Below are positions 30,791 through 40,137 of a stretch of 44,087 nucleotides of DNA, piece after piece (the stretch's first letter is position 1; every line of letters begins with the position of its first letter). The notes below the pieces were generated by a model, which had not been told where the DNA came from, did no database searches, and was given only the letters and a program-made list of their open reading frames with translations. The position numbers and the translations under genes were made by a program. Source of the stretch: an uncultured Clostridia bacterium (lineage in GTDB: Bacteria; Bacillota; Clostridia; Oscillospirales; Ruminococcaceae). The DNA is taken from positions 1-44,087 of the forward strand of contig CANRFR010000010.1 of the NCBI GenBank assembly GCA_947629945.1, given 5' to 3'.

Positions 30791-30829
30791 AAACCGCTGT
30801 AAGCCGTGATAATCGGCTTACAGCGGTTT
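30791..30829 (+). terminator. Terminator of the split tRNA-Leu gene
   Basis: AACCGCTGTAAGCCG and CGGCTTACAGCGGTT form a 15-bp stem ending in TTTTACTTT, right after the CCA. This is the original host tRNA terminator. 30830-31050 holds no gene I can support, only a 10-bp inverted repeat (ACACAAGAAG near 30910, CTTCTTGTGT near 31000). Confidence 0.85.
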
Positions 30830-31143
30830 TACTTTGCCTTTCAATGCAGTTGAAATTGCATTTTTGCAGTCGGGGTTTCGTATTGATCACAAGAATTTCC
30901 GAAAAAGTCACACAAGAAGATGGCACGGATAGAGCGCGGAAGGGAGCCAAACTAAAAAATTCAGAAGTCAATCCTGCGTTATGCTTGATTGGCTTCTTGT
31001 GTTTTGCATCAAATACATTACCATTTTAGATATGCTCTAATTATTTATGGCAACACCGCACATTGAGCAAAAAAGTAACCACGCTATGAATTTTCAAAGC
31101 ATAGCGCGGTTTATGTGTTTTCTTGTTCGCAAGGCAAACCAAA

Positions 31144-31374
31144 TTAAGCCGGCAGAGAAATTCTGTCAACTAAAATCAAATTTGCCAAAGCGAACATAAC
31201 ATTAAATTTCGCGGACTGTTTGGCTAGACCGCGATAGCACGTTTGCCGGAAACCGAGCTGCCGCTTTACAACCGCGAAAACGTATTCTACTTTTGCTCTT
31301 CCGATAACTGCCCTCATTTCGTCTTTATCACTCTTTTCTGTCGTTTCCTCGTTTTGCATAAATTTTAACCCCAT
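31144..31374 (-). pseudogene. IS5-family transposase, C-terminal remnant
   Basis: The 76-codon frame contains AKVEYVFAVVKRQLGFRQTC and YRGLAKQSAKFNVMFALANL, the C-terminal end of IS5-type DDE transposases, including the last catalytic Glu region. The rest of the transposase is missing. A probable terminal repeat (GGCAACACCGCAC) is at 31051, and a hairpin (CGCTATG/CATAGCG) follows it. Non-functional. Confidence 0.85.
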
Positions 31375-31451
31375 TCTCTTTTTGAAATTGGGATTAATTT
31401 ACAGACCGAACACCCGATCTCAAGTTCGGATGGTTTACGATTTTTACGGGC

Positions 31452-32942
31452 TTACGTTGCCGTTTTCCATTGGTCATCGAGCCATTTGATTCGCTTATTT
31501 ACGTAATCGCACAGCGACGCTGCGTTTTTTACGCGATTGGTATCGTTGTTCAGGTCGCCCGCGAGAGACGCGGTGTGTTCGCGTACCGCTTTGGTAACGG
31601 CGGTAAGAGCGCCGCTTTCCGATAACTCCGCCCATTTGGTTTTTACGATCTCGCTGAACCATTCCTGCTTCATTGCGGTAATGAACCACGAATTGGACCT
31701 GTCGATATTGTTGGCTTTTTTCTGGAACGTGCTTGCGTAATAACCGCCCCGTGGGTTTTCGGTGTAACCCCAGTTGAAATCCCATGGAGCAAGAAACGTC
31801 AGCTTGGGATAAATGCTGTCCTTACCGAAATCGACCGCCATATAGAAACTGCCCTCGCCCACGTCGTAGTTCTGAACCAGCTCTTCAAGTATCAGCATAT
31901 TCGCAAGCGATTCGACGTCGATCACGGCGCTTACAGCCTCCTGCGGCGTGGAATATACGCCCTGCGCCGAAACAAGCTCGTACTTGTCGTTCATCATATA
32001 CAGATTTCCGTCGGCGGCCTCAAACAGTATCTTAAAGGCATTTTCAACGTATTTCGCAATAAAGTCGCGCTGAACTTTGGTAGTCGTATCGCTGCGGATA
32101 GTGTAATCCTTCTTCAGAAACTCGCGCTTCTTTTCCGTAATATCGGTAAACGGTCTGATATTATGATTTACGGTGAAAAAGGGATGCTCCTCGGAATCGG
32201 GATAATTATCCATCTCCAGAAGGTATCCGATCTCATCAGGCTGTTCTCCGCTTTTCGGCTCGGTTACGTCAACGCGTCCTTTTCCCGCTTGATTTTGTTC
32301 ACAAAGGAGATAAACGCCCTTGCTTTTTCCGTTGATATACAGGTTGACGTACTCGCAGTCGGAACTGTAATATTTGCCCTCAAAAATCTCACGCGCAAGG
32401 TTGAATCCCATATAATCGGGCGCTAAATTCCAGTTGGAACGCAGAAGCACCCAGCTTTTGTATTGATTCTGATCATGCAGACCGAGCATACCCTGTTTTT
32501 CCTTGAATTTTATACGGTAAGGCTTTTCGCTTCCCTGATCGGCGGAGGAATTGCCGCGAACCTTTACCCCGCCTTCCGCCGACAGTACATAGCGTTCATC
32601 GCAGTTAAACACGTCGATAACCGAATCAACGTACTTGGTTTTCGAGCGTATCTGTTCCTCGTCAAGCGTTGTGATATTTATTGCGGGGAAATCCTTTTGT
32701 TCAGAGATCTGTTTGTATAATTTATCCAACTCCTCCGATTTTTCGGCATACTGTAAAGCAACGGCGCTTGGCGGAGTTTCGGCTTTACTTTCAGCGGATT
32801 CGGTTTCGGAAGACACAGCCGGCGAGTCCTCCGTTATCGTAGAGTTTTCGCCGTCGGTGCTGTTGCTGTTCTTATTGCAGCCGCAGGCTGATGTTATCAA
32901 AATTACCGATAAAAATGCGGCGACTATTTTTTTCATCTTCAT
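31452..32942 (-). CDS. CotH-family lipoprotein
   Basis: The 496-residue protein starts with a lipoprotein signal (MKMKKIVAAFLSVILITSAC, lipobox TSAC) and a Ser/Glu/Thr-rich linker to about residue 70. It then has a CotH kinase-like domain: VKVRGNSSADQGSEKPYRIKF, WVLLRSNWNLAPDYMGFNLA, and LVQNYDVGEGSFYM with FLAPWDFNWGY, where the Asp would bind metal. CotH proteins are atypical protein kinases of spore coats, and exported relatives occur in gut Clostridia, sometimes as cellulosome or surface proteins. The ATG at 32942 is chosen over an upstream in-frame start because GGAGG precedes it and it begins the signal peptide. Flanked on both sides by decayed IS copies. Confidence 0.88.
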   Translation of the reverse strand: MKMKKIVAAFLSVILITSACGCNKNSNSTDGENSTITEDSPAVSSETESAESKAETPPSAVALQYAEKSEELDKLYKQISEQKDFPAINITTLDEEQIRSKTKYVDSVIDVFNCDERYVLSAEGGVKVRGNSSADQGSEKPYRIKFKEKQGMLGLHDQNQYKSWVLLRSNWNLAPDYMGFNLAREIFEGKYYSSDCEYVNLYINGKSKGVYLLCEQNQAGKGRVDVTEPKSGEQPDEIGYLLEMDNYPDSEEHPFFTVNHNIRPFTDITEKKREFLKKDYTIRSDTTTKVQRDFIAKYVENAFKILFEAADGNLYMMNDKYELVSAQGVYSTPQEAVSAVIDVESLANMLILEELVQNYDVGEGSFYMAVDFGKDSIYPKLTFLAPWDFNWGYTENPRGGYYASTFQKKANNIDRSNSWFITAMKQEWFSEIVKTKWAELSESGALTAVTKAVREHTASLAGDLNNDTNRVKNAASLCDYVNKRIKWLDDQWKTAT

Positions 32943-33018
32943 AGTGATTCCTCCTACTATAATATTTTTGTCGGGTAAATCCATGACAATCCGGTCATGG
33001 TTTACACGCTCTTGTTAC

Positions 33019-34013
33019 TTAAGGCAACACCGCGCAAAGACCGCGCTTCGCGCTTTGTCGTCCGCTTGCTTGCATCTTTTCCGGTGTAGAAAAAACCTCA
33101 TTTTGAAATCCCATTCTACGCAATTCTTTCCATATATGCTCAATAGGGTTCATTTCCGATGTATATGGAGGAATATAGAAAAGACGTATATTTTTTGAAA
33201 TGCACAACGCATAAACTTTTTGCCACGCAGTTCCATCACAGCAAAGAAGAATCATATCATCGTGATATCGTTCCGACAGTTCTTCTAAAAAGATGTTCAT
33301 GCATGTTGTGTTGCAATCGTGCATTACTAAAAAACAAGATTTCCCCGTAAGCGGCTCTACCGCGCCGTATGCATATCGATACTCTCTGATATGATGACAC
33401 GAAACGCTTGGACGGATACCCTTTGCGCACCAACAGTATTTGGGCTAGTTGATGCGCCCAAAGCCGGCTTCGTCCTGAAACATTAAACGAATTTCACAGC
33501 CATTATTGAAGATTTTCAATTCTTCTATTTGTCATTTAATTTTCTTGAGGTCTCTATGACCTCGTCGCTTGCCTTTTTCGGACGCCGACTCCGCAGAATA
33601 ATTTGACTCCATCCATGTCTGTCAAGTACGCGATATATTTGCGCATTCCCAATGCGGTGGTCAACCTTTTCTTGATATGCGTTTTCAATTTCTCGTATAT
33701 CGAGTATTTGTCCCTCTTCAACCTTTTGCCCGAACTGTTCAAGGACCCCTGTTTCCTCGTCAGAGCTTATGTTCCTTCTGTTTCCGCCATAGTGTGTTTC
33801 GGCTACTGCCTGCAAGCCCTTTTCAAAATACAACTTGATCAGGTTACAAACATGAGATCGGTGATACCCCGTTTTTTCCGCTATTTCTTTTTGACCAACT
33901 CCATTGCAGTGCAGTTCCGGCACCTCAAGACGCTTTTCTATCTGCTTATCTCTGCTGCTTCGACGTGCGGCTTTTATTTCTTCTTTCTGTTCTTCATTGA
34001 ACTTGTATTTCAT
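33019..34013 (-). pseudogene. IS630-family transposase, frameshifted and interrupted
   Basis: The N-terminal frame (33525-34013) has the winged HTH start VGQKEIAEKTGYHRSHVCNL and YRVLDRHGWSQIILRSRRPK. After a frameshift near 33530 the second frame has LMFQDEAGFGRIN, a TAG stop, then PKYCWCAKGIRPS. It continues to ILLCCDGTAWQKV and IPPYTSEMNPIEHIWKELRR, the DDE core with the final Asp and Glu. At least one frameshift and one stop make it inactive. The left end carries GGCAACACCGC, as at the IS5 remnant. Confidence 0.88.
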
Positions 34014-34051
34014 TTTTTATTATACCACTTTTTTGCCGATTTGTCTACCTT

Positions 34052-34320
34052 TTATTTAAATTTAGTATAAACCGCGTACGCAACGTTTAAGCTGATCTCA
34101 TCGGCGGTTTTGCGCAACGATGAAATGCCGTACAAATGTTGAATTAGTGCCGTCTTGAACAGCACGACAGGGTCGGTGCTCGGTCTGACATTTTCCTTGC
34201 AATACAAGTCCTTGACTATCTCATATATCTTTGTGAAGTCCACCGCCACCTCTATTTTCCGCAGCAGATGTTCTTTCGGAACCGGATCCTCTATTCATAC
34301 TATTTCACTTTGCGTCCTGT
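34052..34320 (-). pseudogene. IS1182-like transposase, N-terminal remnant
   Basis: The frame IEDPVPKEHLLRKIEVAVDF then TKIYEIVKDLYCKENVRPST and DPVVLFKTALIQHLYGISSL is the N-terminal domain of IS1182/IS5-like transposases. An in-frame TGA sits at about 34295. It stops after YTKFK at 34052, close to the end of the IS630 copy. Only a fragment remains. Confidence 0.8.
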
Positions 34321-34434
34321 TTTCGTTTCCTTTTGTCAGCACTTTTATCACTCTTTTATATTATATCACATTAAACGAAAAAGTCCGGCTTTTACCGGAC
34401 TTTTCAGTCTGTATAAAAAGTCGGTTATAAAAAA

Positions 34435-34880
34435 ATGGCCAACCTCATTGAGTGGTAAAGGGGGAAAGGGGTGAGGGAGAGGGGAAAAGGGAGCTCGAGG
34501 GCGAGTGACCGCAAGCGGTCACCCTAAACCCGTAGGGAGAGGGGAGAGGGGGGCTTCCTGCCGTCTGAAAAAATACTACAGGTAGAAGTCAAGAATGCAT
34601 TTGTGGGGATATCAAAGGTAGGTTGCCCCCCGCTCCCCTTTCCCGAAGGGTTGTCCCCTCGAACCCGGCAACGTAACAATCCAAATTCAGAAAAAATAGG
34701 GATATATGAAGTGTTCCCATCGAAACGGGCGCGTATAGTTTACAATCAAACGTGAAAAAGGACTTTTTCTACAGACCGAATCGTTCTTGTCGGGAGAACG
34801 CTCATATTTTTTAATGATTTCCAGTCTATTTCAGTCTCGTTAGTACGCAAATAGTACGCATTTTATCAATGGTACGCGAA
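34435..34880. other. Non-coding stretch with purine-rich tracts and short direct repeats
   Basis: No gene is supported. It contains a G/A-rich run around 34455-34550, a 7-bp hairpin (GTGACCG-CAAG-CGGTCAC), C-rich tracts near 34625-34670, and three TACGC copies at 34843-34876 (AGTACGCAAATAGTACGCA, then GGTACGCG) next to the tRNA-Thr terminator. The last could be a remnant of an old integration. Confidence 0.4.
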
Positions 34881-34881
34881 A

Positions 34882-34927
34882 CAAAAAGCCGCCCCGCAAG
34901 CCTCAATTGGCTTGTAGAGCGGCCTTA
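34882..34927 (-). terminator. Terminator of tRNA-Thr
   Basis: Read leftward: GCCGC...CAAGCC, six-base loop, GGCTTG...GCGGC, TTTTTG. Confidence 0.85.
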
Positions 34928-34930
34928 GCT

Positions 34931-35006
34931 TGGAGCTGGTGAACGGACTCGAACCCCCGACCTGCGCATTACGAATGCGCTGCTCTACCGACTGAGCTAC
35001 ACCAGC
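34931..35006 (-). tRNA. tRNA-Thr (anticodon CGU)
   Basis: Acceptor GCTGGTG pairs with CACCAGC, the D-arm is GCTC/GAGC, the anticodon stem GCGCA/TGCGC has loop TTCGTAA (anticodon CGT), and CCA is encoded. The T-stem (GGGGG against CCGTT) is imperfect, with one mismatch and two wobble pairs, but the rest is canonical. Confidence 0.9.
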
Positions 35007-35094
35007 GAACCTAATTTCGGCGCAAATTTGCAAAAAGCACTTGCAAAACGCCGAGAAACGTGATATAATTAAAATGTATTAAAACGACTATATT

Positions 35095-35123
35095 ATTATA
35101 TAACATTTTTTTGCATTTGTCAA
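35095..35123 (-). promoter_or_regulatory. Promoter of tRNA-Thr
   Basis: Read leftward: TTGACA, 17-base spacer, TATAAT. Its -35 is only 17 bases from the start of the divergent membrane-protein gene, so the two transcripts must share this region. Confidence 0.85.
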
Positions 35124-35140
35124 GTACCAAAAGGGGGATT

Positions 35141-36424
35141 TTGATAAAATTGAGGAAAAAAATTTTTAGAGGCATAGGATATTTCATCTGTACGCTTTTG
35201 ATGATACTATGCATACTGCTGATAATTCAAACGGCGACATTCGGTACACACAGGAATTTGGGATTGTTTGGTATGAAAGTTTACATTGTTGAAAACGACG
35301 ATCTGCCGACAGCGCCTATGGGCAGCGCGGTCATTGTTAAAAAGTGCGCCACCGCAGAACTGGAAGAAGGGAAAGCGGTTCTGTATCTCAGATCGGAAGC
35401 CGCCGACAATCCCACTTTGGGGTATGTGGAAAACATTTCCGACCGAGATGGGGTACATTATATTACTGTATCATACCATAATGAGCCTTATGAATTCCCG
35501 GAAGCGAAGCTCGTGGGTGTCGCGAATTATTCAAGCGTATTGTGGGGCGGCGTAATACGCTTTATGAGAACGCCGTTGGGAGTTATGATAATGGCTGTTC
35601 TGCCGTGCGCCGCTCTTATCCTGTTTGACGTTATACGTGCATCCGCCGCGAAGAGACCCGAACCCGAAGTCGTTCCAAAAGTAAAAAACGTCGACGAGGA
35701 ACGTCATGTTGACGTAAAACTCTCCGTTGACCCCGAAGGTAAGGCGCTTTACTCCAAAGACCGCAATATGAAAACTCTTCCGAAAAACAGCGGCGTTCTG
35801 TATGATCATACAGCAAAGCAAAAGGCGACTAAACCCGAGATGCCCGCAAAAAACCGTCCAATTATCCCACTGACGGATCGAAAGCCAGCAGTCAAGCCCG
35901 AAGAGACATCGGGCAAAGTTTCGGAGAACACCGGCAGGCTCTTTGATATCAAAATTCCGGCGGATATGCCTGTTTCGGAAAAGCGCAGTCTTGCCGACGA
36001 AGTCATTCCCGAGAACGACGAGGCAATCCGAACCGCCGCGCCGACTGCGCGGTTCAAGAAAACCGCTGTTCACGAGGAACCGCCTATTGTAAACGAAAAG
36101 ACCAATGAACTTCCGATTATCGGAAAGAAAACGAACGATGACGCGTTTTTTGCTCAACCCTCCGTCGTTGGGCGGCAGATAGCTCCGCAAATAGGCAAAA
36201 GCGTTCCCGAGCATAACGCGGATTTGGACGACGAAATCTCCGAAAACGCGCCGCGCGCTTCTCACGCGAAGCCCGAAAGAACCGCAGGCAAACGAAGCTC
36301 TCAAATACTCGCCTCGAAAAGTCTCGATGACTTTTTCGCCGATGACGACGACCCACACTCGACAAGAAACGTCAGAGACAAGGCAGTGGACGACATTCTT
36401 GCGAGTATAAACTCACGCAAATGA
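35141..36424 (+). CDS. SipW/signal-peptidase-like membrane protein without the catalytic serine
   Basis: The 427-residue protein has TM1 at about 11-36 and an extracytoplasmic domain of about 110 residues reading YIVENDDLPTAPMGSAVIVK, ELEEGKAVLYLRSE and PEAKLVGVANYSSVLWGGVI. TM2 is at about 145-165, with a long hydrophilic, probably cytoplasmic tail of 250 residues rich in Lys, Pro and Glu. The domain aligns with type I signal peptidases of the SipW/archaeal class, but where they have the SM of GSMxPT this one has DL. It is therefore likely a pseudo-enzyme. A TTG start at 35141 follows AAGGGGG, and TTG 35150 is possible. No terminator is obvious in 36425-36580. Confidence 0.7.
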   Translation: MIKLRKKIFRGIGYFICTLLMILCILLIIQTATFGTHRNLGLFGMKVYIVENDDLPTAPMGSAVIVKKCATAELEEGKAVLYLRSEAADNPTLGYVENISDRDGVHYITVSYHNEPYEFPEAKLVGVANYSSVLWGGVIRFMRTPLGVMIMAVLPCAALILFDVIRASAAKRPEPEVVPKVKNVDEERHVDVKLSVDPEGKALYSKDRNMKTLPKNSGVLYDHTAKQKATKPEMPAKNRPIIPLTDRKPAVKPEETSGKVSENTGRLFDIKIPADMPVSEKRSLADEVIPENDEAIRTAAPTARFKKTAVHEEPPIVNEKTNELPIIGKKTNDDAFFAQPSVVGRQIAPQIGKSVPEHNADLDDEISENAPRASHAKPERTAGKRSSQILASKSLDDFFADDDDPHSTRNVRDKAVDDILASINSRK

Positions 36425-36581
36425 CCTTTTGCTTTCGACGCCGGCGACTGTTGGCATTTCAAAGCCGGACAAGCCAACTTTTTATCTGCAAAACAACCAA
36501 TATTATAACGTTAAAATTGCTAAGATATACAAAGTTCCGGCATTATTTATAAAAATTGCACAAAATTCCCCATTTTGTTAA

Positions 36582-37754
<1,173 letters not shown>

Positions 37755-37755
37755 A

Positions 37756-38121
37756 ATGGGAATATTCGGTAAACGAAAACCCAAGTGGGAACCGCTTGTC
37801 TGCCGTCCAAAGGACATTATCGAGCTGTTCCGACAGGATATCGCGATAAACGCGCCGCTGGAGGACTTCACGATAGAGATAAACGGCAAGCCGCATAATG
37901 TCGGCATTTCTTCGGAGTACGACAGCCGAAAATGCGTTTACTCGAACACATACTTCTTCCTCGACGACCAATGCTTCAGAACACTTGAGGGGTTCGCCGC
38001 AAAAGCAAGCGCGGACGGCGTTTTGTTCTCCGAAATGGAAACAATTACAATCCTGCGTGAAAACATCGACAGCGGCGACCCGAGAAATTCCGTTCTGCTG
38101 TCGCAAAGAGAAATAAAATAA
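37756..38121 (+). CDS. Hypothetical protein downstream of tgt
   Basis: The 121-residue protein starts one base after the tgt stop with GGGAGG before its ATG, so it is cotranscribed with tgt. It begins MGIFGKRKPKWEPLVCRPKD and has IEINGKPHNVGISSEYDSRK and TYFFLDDQCFRTLEGFAAKA. It is soluble, with mixed strands and helices and no known domain. Confidence 0.75.
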   Translation: MGIFGKRKPKWEPLVCRPKDIIELFRQDIAINAPLEDFTIEINGKPHNVGISSEYDSRKCVYSNTYFFLDDQCFRTLEGFAAKASADGVLFSEMETITILRENIDSGDPRNSVLLSQREIK

Positions 38122-38195
38122 TGGCAAATTCCCCGATCGAACTCTTATTTCTCAGCTTTTGACTAACTTTACATCTGAAAAAGGCGGTGCAAATT

Positions 38196-38864
38196 ATGAT
38201 CAAATACGCAATATTCGATTTGGACGGAACGCTTCTGGATTCCTCGCAAATGTGGCGGACATTGGGAGCGCGTTATTTGGAATTTATGAAAAAAACTCCG
38301 CGCGAGGGTCTCGCCGAGGAAATGAGCGAAATGACTATGCTTGAGGGAGCGCGCTATCTTCGGCGTAATTACGATATTCCGTTTTCCGCCGAAGAAATAA
38401 TGCGGCACATCACGCGAATGATCGAGAGATATTACACCGACGAGGTGCGCCTGAAAGACGGCGTACCGAAGCTTTTGGCTGCGCTGCGTTCGCACTGCGT
38501 ACACATGTGTATCGCTACGGCAAGCGACGAGCGCCTTGGAATGAAAGCGCTGACGCGTTTGGGCGTGGGCGACTTTTTCGCCGGAGCGGTAAGCTGCTCA
38601 AACTACGGAGCGAAAACTTCTCCCGACGTGTTTCTTGCGGCGGCGGACTTGATTTATGCGCTGCCCGAGGAAACGATGGTTTTCGAGGATTCTCTGCACG
38701 CCGTAAAGACCGCTAAATCGGCGGGCTTCGCGACCGCCGCCGTAAAAGACATCGCCGAAAGCGATCAAGAGGGGCTTAAAAACGCCGCCGATTTCTACGC
38801 GGAAAATCTCGGAGAATTTGCCGACAACATCAAGGAAATACTGCGGTTTACTCCGCTAAATTGA
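38196..38864 (+). CDS. HAD-superfamily hydrolase (beta-phosphoglucomutase-like)
   Basis: The 222-residue protein has the HAD motifs: I IFDLDGTLLDSS (nucleophile Asp10 by count from MIKYAI), II CIATAS, III in the KTSPDVF region, IV VFEDSLHAVKTAKSAG. A helical cap occupies about 18-85, as in beta-phosphoglucomutase and phosphoglycolate phosphatase types. Substrate, a sugar or small phosphate ester, is not predictable. The ATG at 38196 has GGCGGTG upstream, 75 bases after the preceding gene. A bidirectional terminator follows. Confidence 0.92.
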   Translation: MIKYAIFDLDGTLLDSSQMWRTLGARYLEFMKKTPREGLAEEMSEMTMLEGARYLRRNYDIPFSAEEIMRHITRMIERYYTDEVRLKDGVPKLLAALRSHCVHMCIATASDERLGMKALTRLGVGDFFAGAVSCSNYGAKTSPDVFLAAADLIYALPEETMVFEDSLHAVKTAKSAGFATAAVKDIAESDQEGLKNAADFYAENLGEFADNIKEILRFTPLN

Positions 38865-38880
38865 AACTTGCGGATCTCCA

Positions 38881-38920
38881 AAAAAACATATTCCCCCGAA
38901 CACAAATTCGAGGGAATTTT
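38881..38920. terminator. Bidirectional terminator between HAD and udp
   Basis: TTCCCCCGAA and TTCGAGGGAA form a stem with one mismatch. T-rich on both sides. Confidence 0.75.
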
Positions 38921-38936
38921 AATATGTTATAATGTG

Positions 38937-39749
38937 TTATGCTTGCTGTGCTTTATCGCGCTCTATCAAAAGCTCTACCGCGCGGACGGCGCATTTTATT
39001 CCTCTTGACGTGTCCTCCGTAATGGTGTCGGACATATCGCGCTTGGAACGCTCGGCGTTCCAAAGAGCGGTAAGTACTCCGCCGCCGCGTATCTTTTTCG
39101 GAAAAGCGCTGCGCACCGTGCATACCGAGTAGATAGCCGCACACTCCATCTCGGAGGTAAGACAGCCGCACTTAAAGTAGCTGTCCCAGCGGCTCTTGAT
39201 GTTCTCTCCAACCGCCGAGCCATCGGGGTTCACCTCGCCGTAAAAACTGTCCTTGCAGTGGACTACTCCAACGTGATAACGTTTGCCCGGCTCCGGCAAG
39301 GAAAGCTCTTTTGCCGCGTCAACAAGCGCGGTGGTCACGTTGAAATCCGCAAGCGCGGGATACCCTTGAGGAAGATACTCGTAACTCGTACCCTCGGCGC
39401 GGATAGCAGCTTCGGCGATAATAAGGTCGCCGCCGAACACGGATAAATCAACACCGCCGCTCGTGCCTATACGGATAAAGGTGTCAGCGCCGCTGTCGAT
39501 TAGCTCCTCGACCGCTATAGCCGCCGACGGTCCGCCGATACCCGTAGAACAAACGCTCACTTTTTCTCCGTTCAAGTACCCCGTATAGATGTTGTACTCA
39601 CGGTTCTGCGCGATTTGTTTTGCATCGTCGAGCAAGGCGGCAATCTTGGGAACTCTGCCGGGGTCGCCGGGCAGAATTACATAGCGCCCAACATCGCCGG
39701 TCTTGATTTTCAGATGAAAACGTTCGTTTTCATTCATAATTGTTGCCAT
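38937..39749 (-). CDS. udp: Uridine phosphorylase
   Basis: The 270-residue nucleoside phosphorylase splits uridine with phosphate to uracil and ribose-1-phosphate. Signatures are YVILPGDPGRVPKIA, VCSTGIGGPSAAIAVEELI, FIRIGTSGGVD, HCKDSFYGEVNPDG and SEMECAAIYSVC, the phosphate- and nucleoside-binding segments. Length is slightly above the 250 of the E. coli enzyme. Start at ATG 39749 with AAGGAGGATGG before it. An upstream ATG would fall inside that site. It is monocistronic. Confidence 0.94.
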   Translation of the reverse strand: MATIMNENERFHLKIKTGDVGRYVILPGDPGRVPKIAALLDDAKQIAQNREYNIYTGYLNGEKVSVCSTGIGGPSAAIAVEELIDSGADTFIRIGTSGGVDLSVFGGDLIIAEAAIRAEGTSYEYLPQGYPALADFNVTTALVDAAKELSLPEPGKRYHVGVVHCKDSFYGEVNPDGSAVGENIKSRWDSYFKCGCLTSEMECAAIYSVCTVRSAFPKKIRGGGVLTALWNAERSKRDMSDTITEDTSRGIKCAVRAVELLIERDKAQQA

Positions 39750-39766
39750 AACCATCCTCCTTTATT

Positions 39767-39826
39767 ATAGCAATCCACACAATTAACGTTTAATTAAACT
39801 GTTGCGTTATTTTCGTGGATTGCTAT
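39767..39826. repeat. 12-bp inverted repeat with 36-base spacer
   Basis: ATAGCAATCCAC (39767-39778) and GTGGATTGCTAT (39815-39826) are exact complements just upstream of udp. It could be an operator, a long hairpin or a small insertion scar. Confidence 0.5.
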
Positions 39827-39860
39827 AGAGCGCGGCTCTGCTTCTTATTTCTTGACCCGC

Positions 39861-40082
39861 TCAGTCCTTTTTACCGAACAGTCCGCCAATCTTATCCGCG
39901 ATGCCGCCAAGGTTTACCTTTGCCTTAACTCCCTCGATGACCGAGTTTATCTGGTCGTCGGGCAAATCAACGCCAAGTACCTCCTCGACTGCCTTTATAG
40001 GCTCGCTTTTGAACTTTTCGGCAAAACCCTCGTCCGATTTTACCTTGTCTACAATTTCTTCAATTTTTTCTTTGATGTTCAT
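39861..40082 (-). CDS. Small conserved-looking helical protein
   Basis: The 73-residue soluble protein reads MNIKEKIEEIVDKVKSDEGF, AEKFKSEPIKAVEEVLGVDL, PDDQINSVIEGVKAKVNL and ends GGIADKIGGLFGKKD. The layout of helices, the LGVDLPDDQI loop and a Gly-rich tail is common in gut Clostridia and recalls Nif11-type leader peptides, but no modification enzyme is nearby. AAAGGAG precedes the ATG. Function unknown. Confidence 0.75.
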   Translation of the reverse strand: MNIKEKIEEIVDKVKSDEGFAEKFKSEPIKAVEEVLGVDLPDDQINSVIEGVKAKVNLGGIADKIGGLFGKKD

Positions 40083-40137
40083 ACCTTTTCTCCTTTGTAT
40101 AAAAATAAATAATTGAAAATTGTAACATTATCAATTA

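Noticed and set aside
33019-33324. Independent small gene (101 codons)
   Set aside because: It contains the DDE end of the same IS630 transposase and is part of the broken copy.
34455-34550. G-quadruplex regulatory element
   Set aside because: The run is purine-rich with G tracts, but lies far from any gene start and has no clear partner. Noted only as composition.
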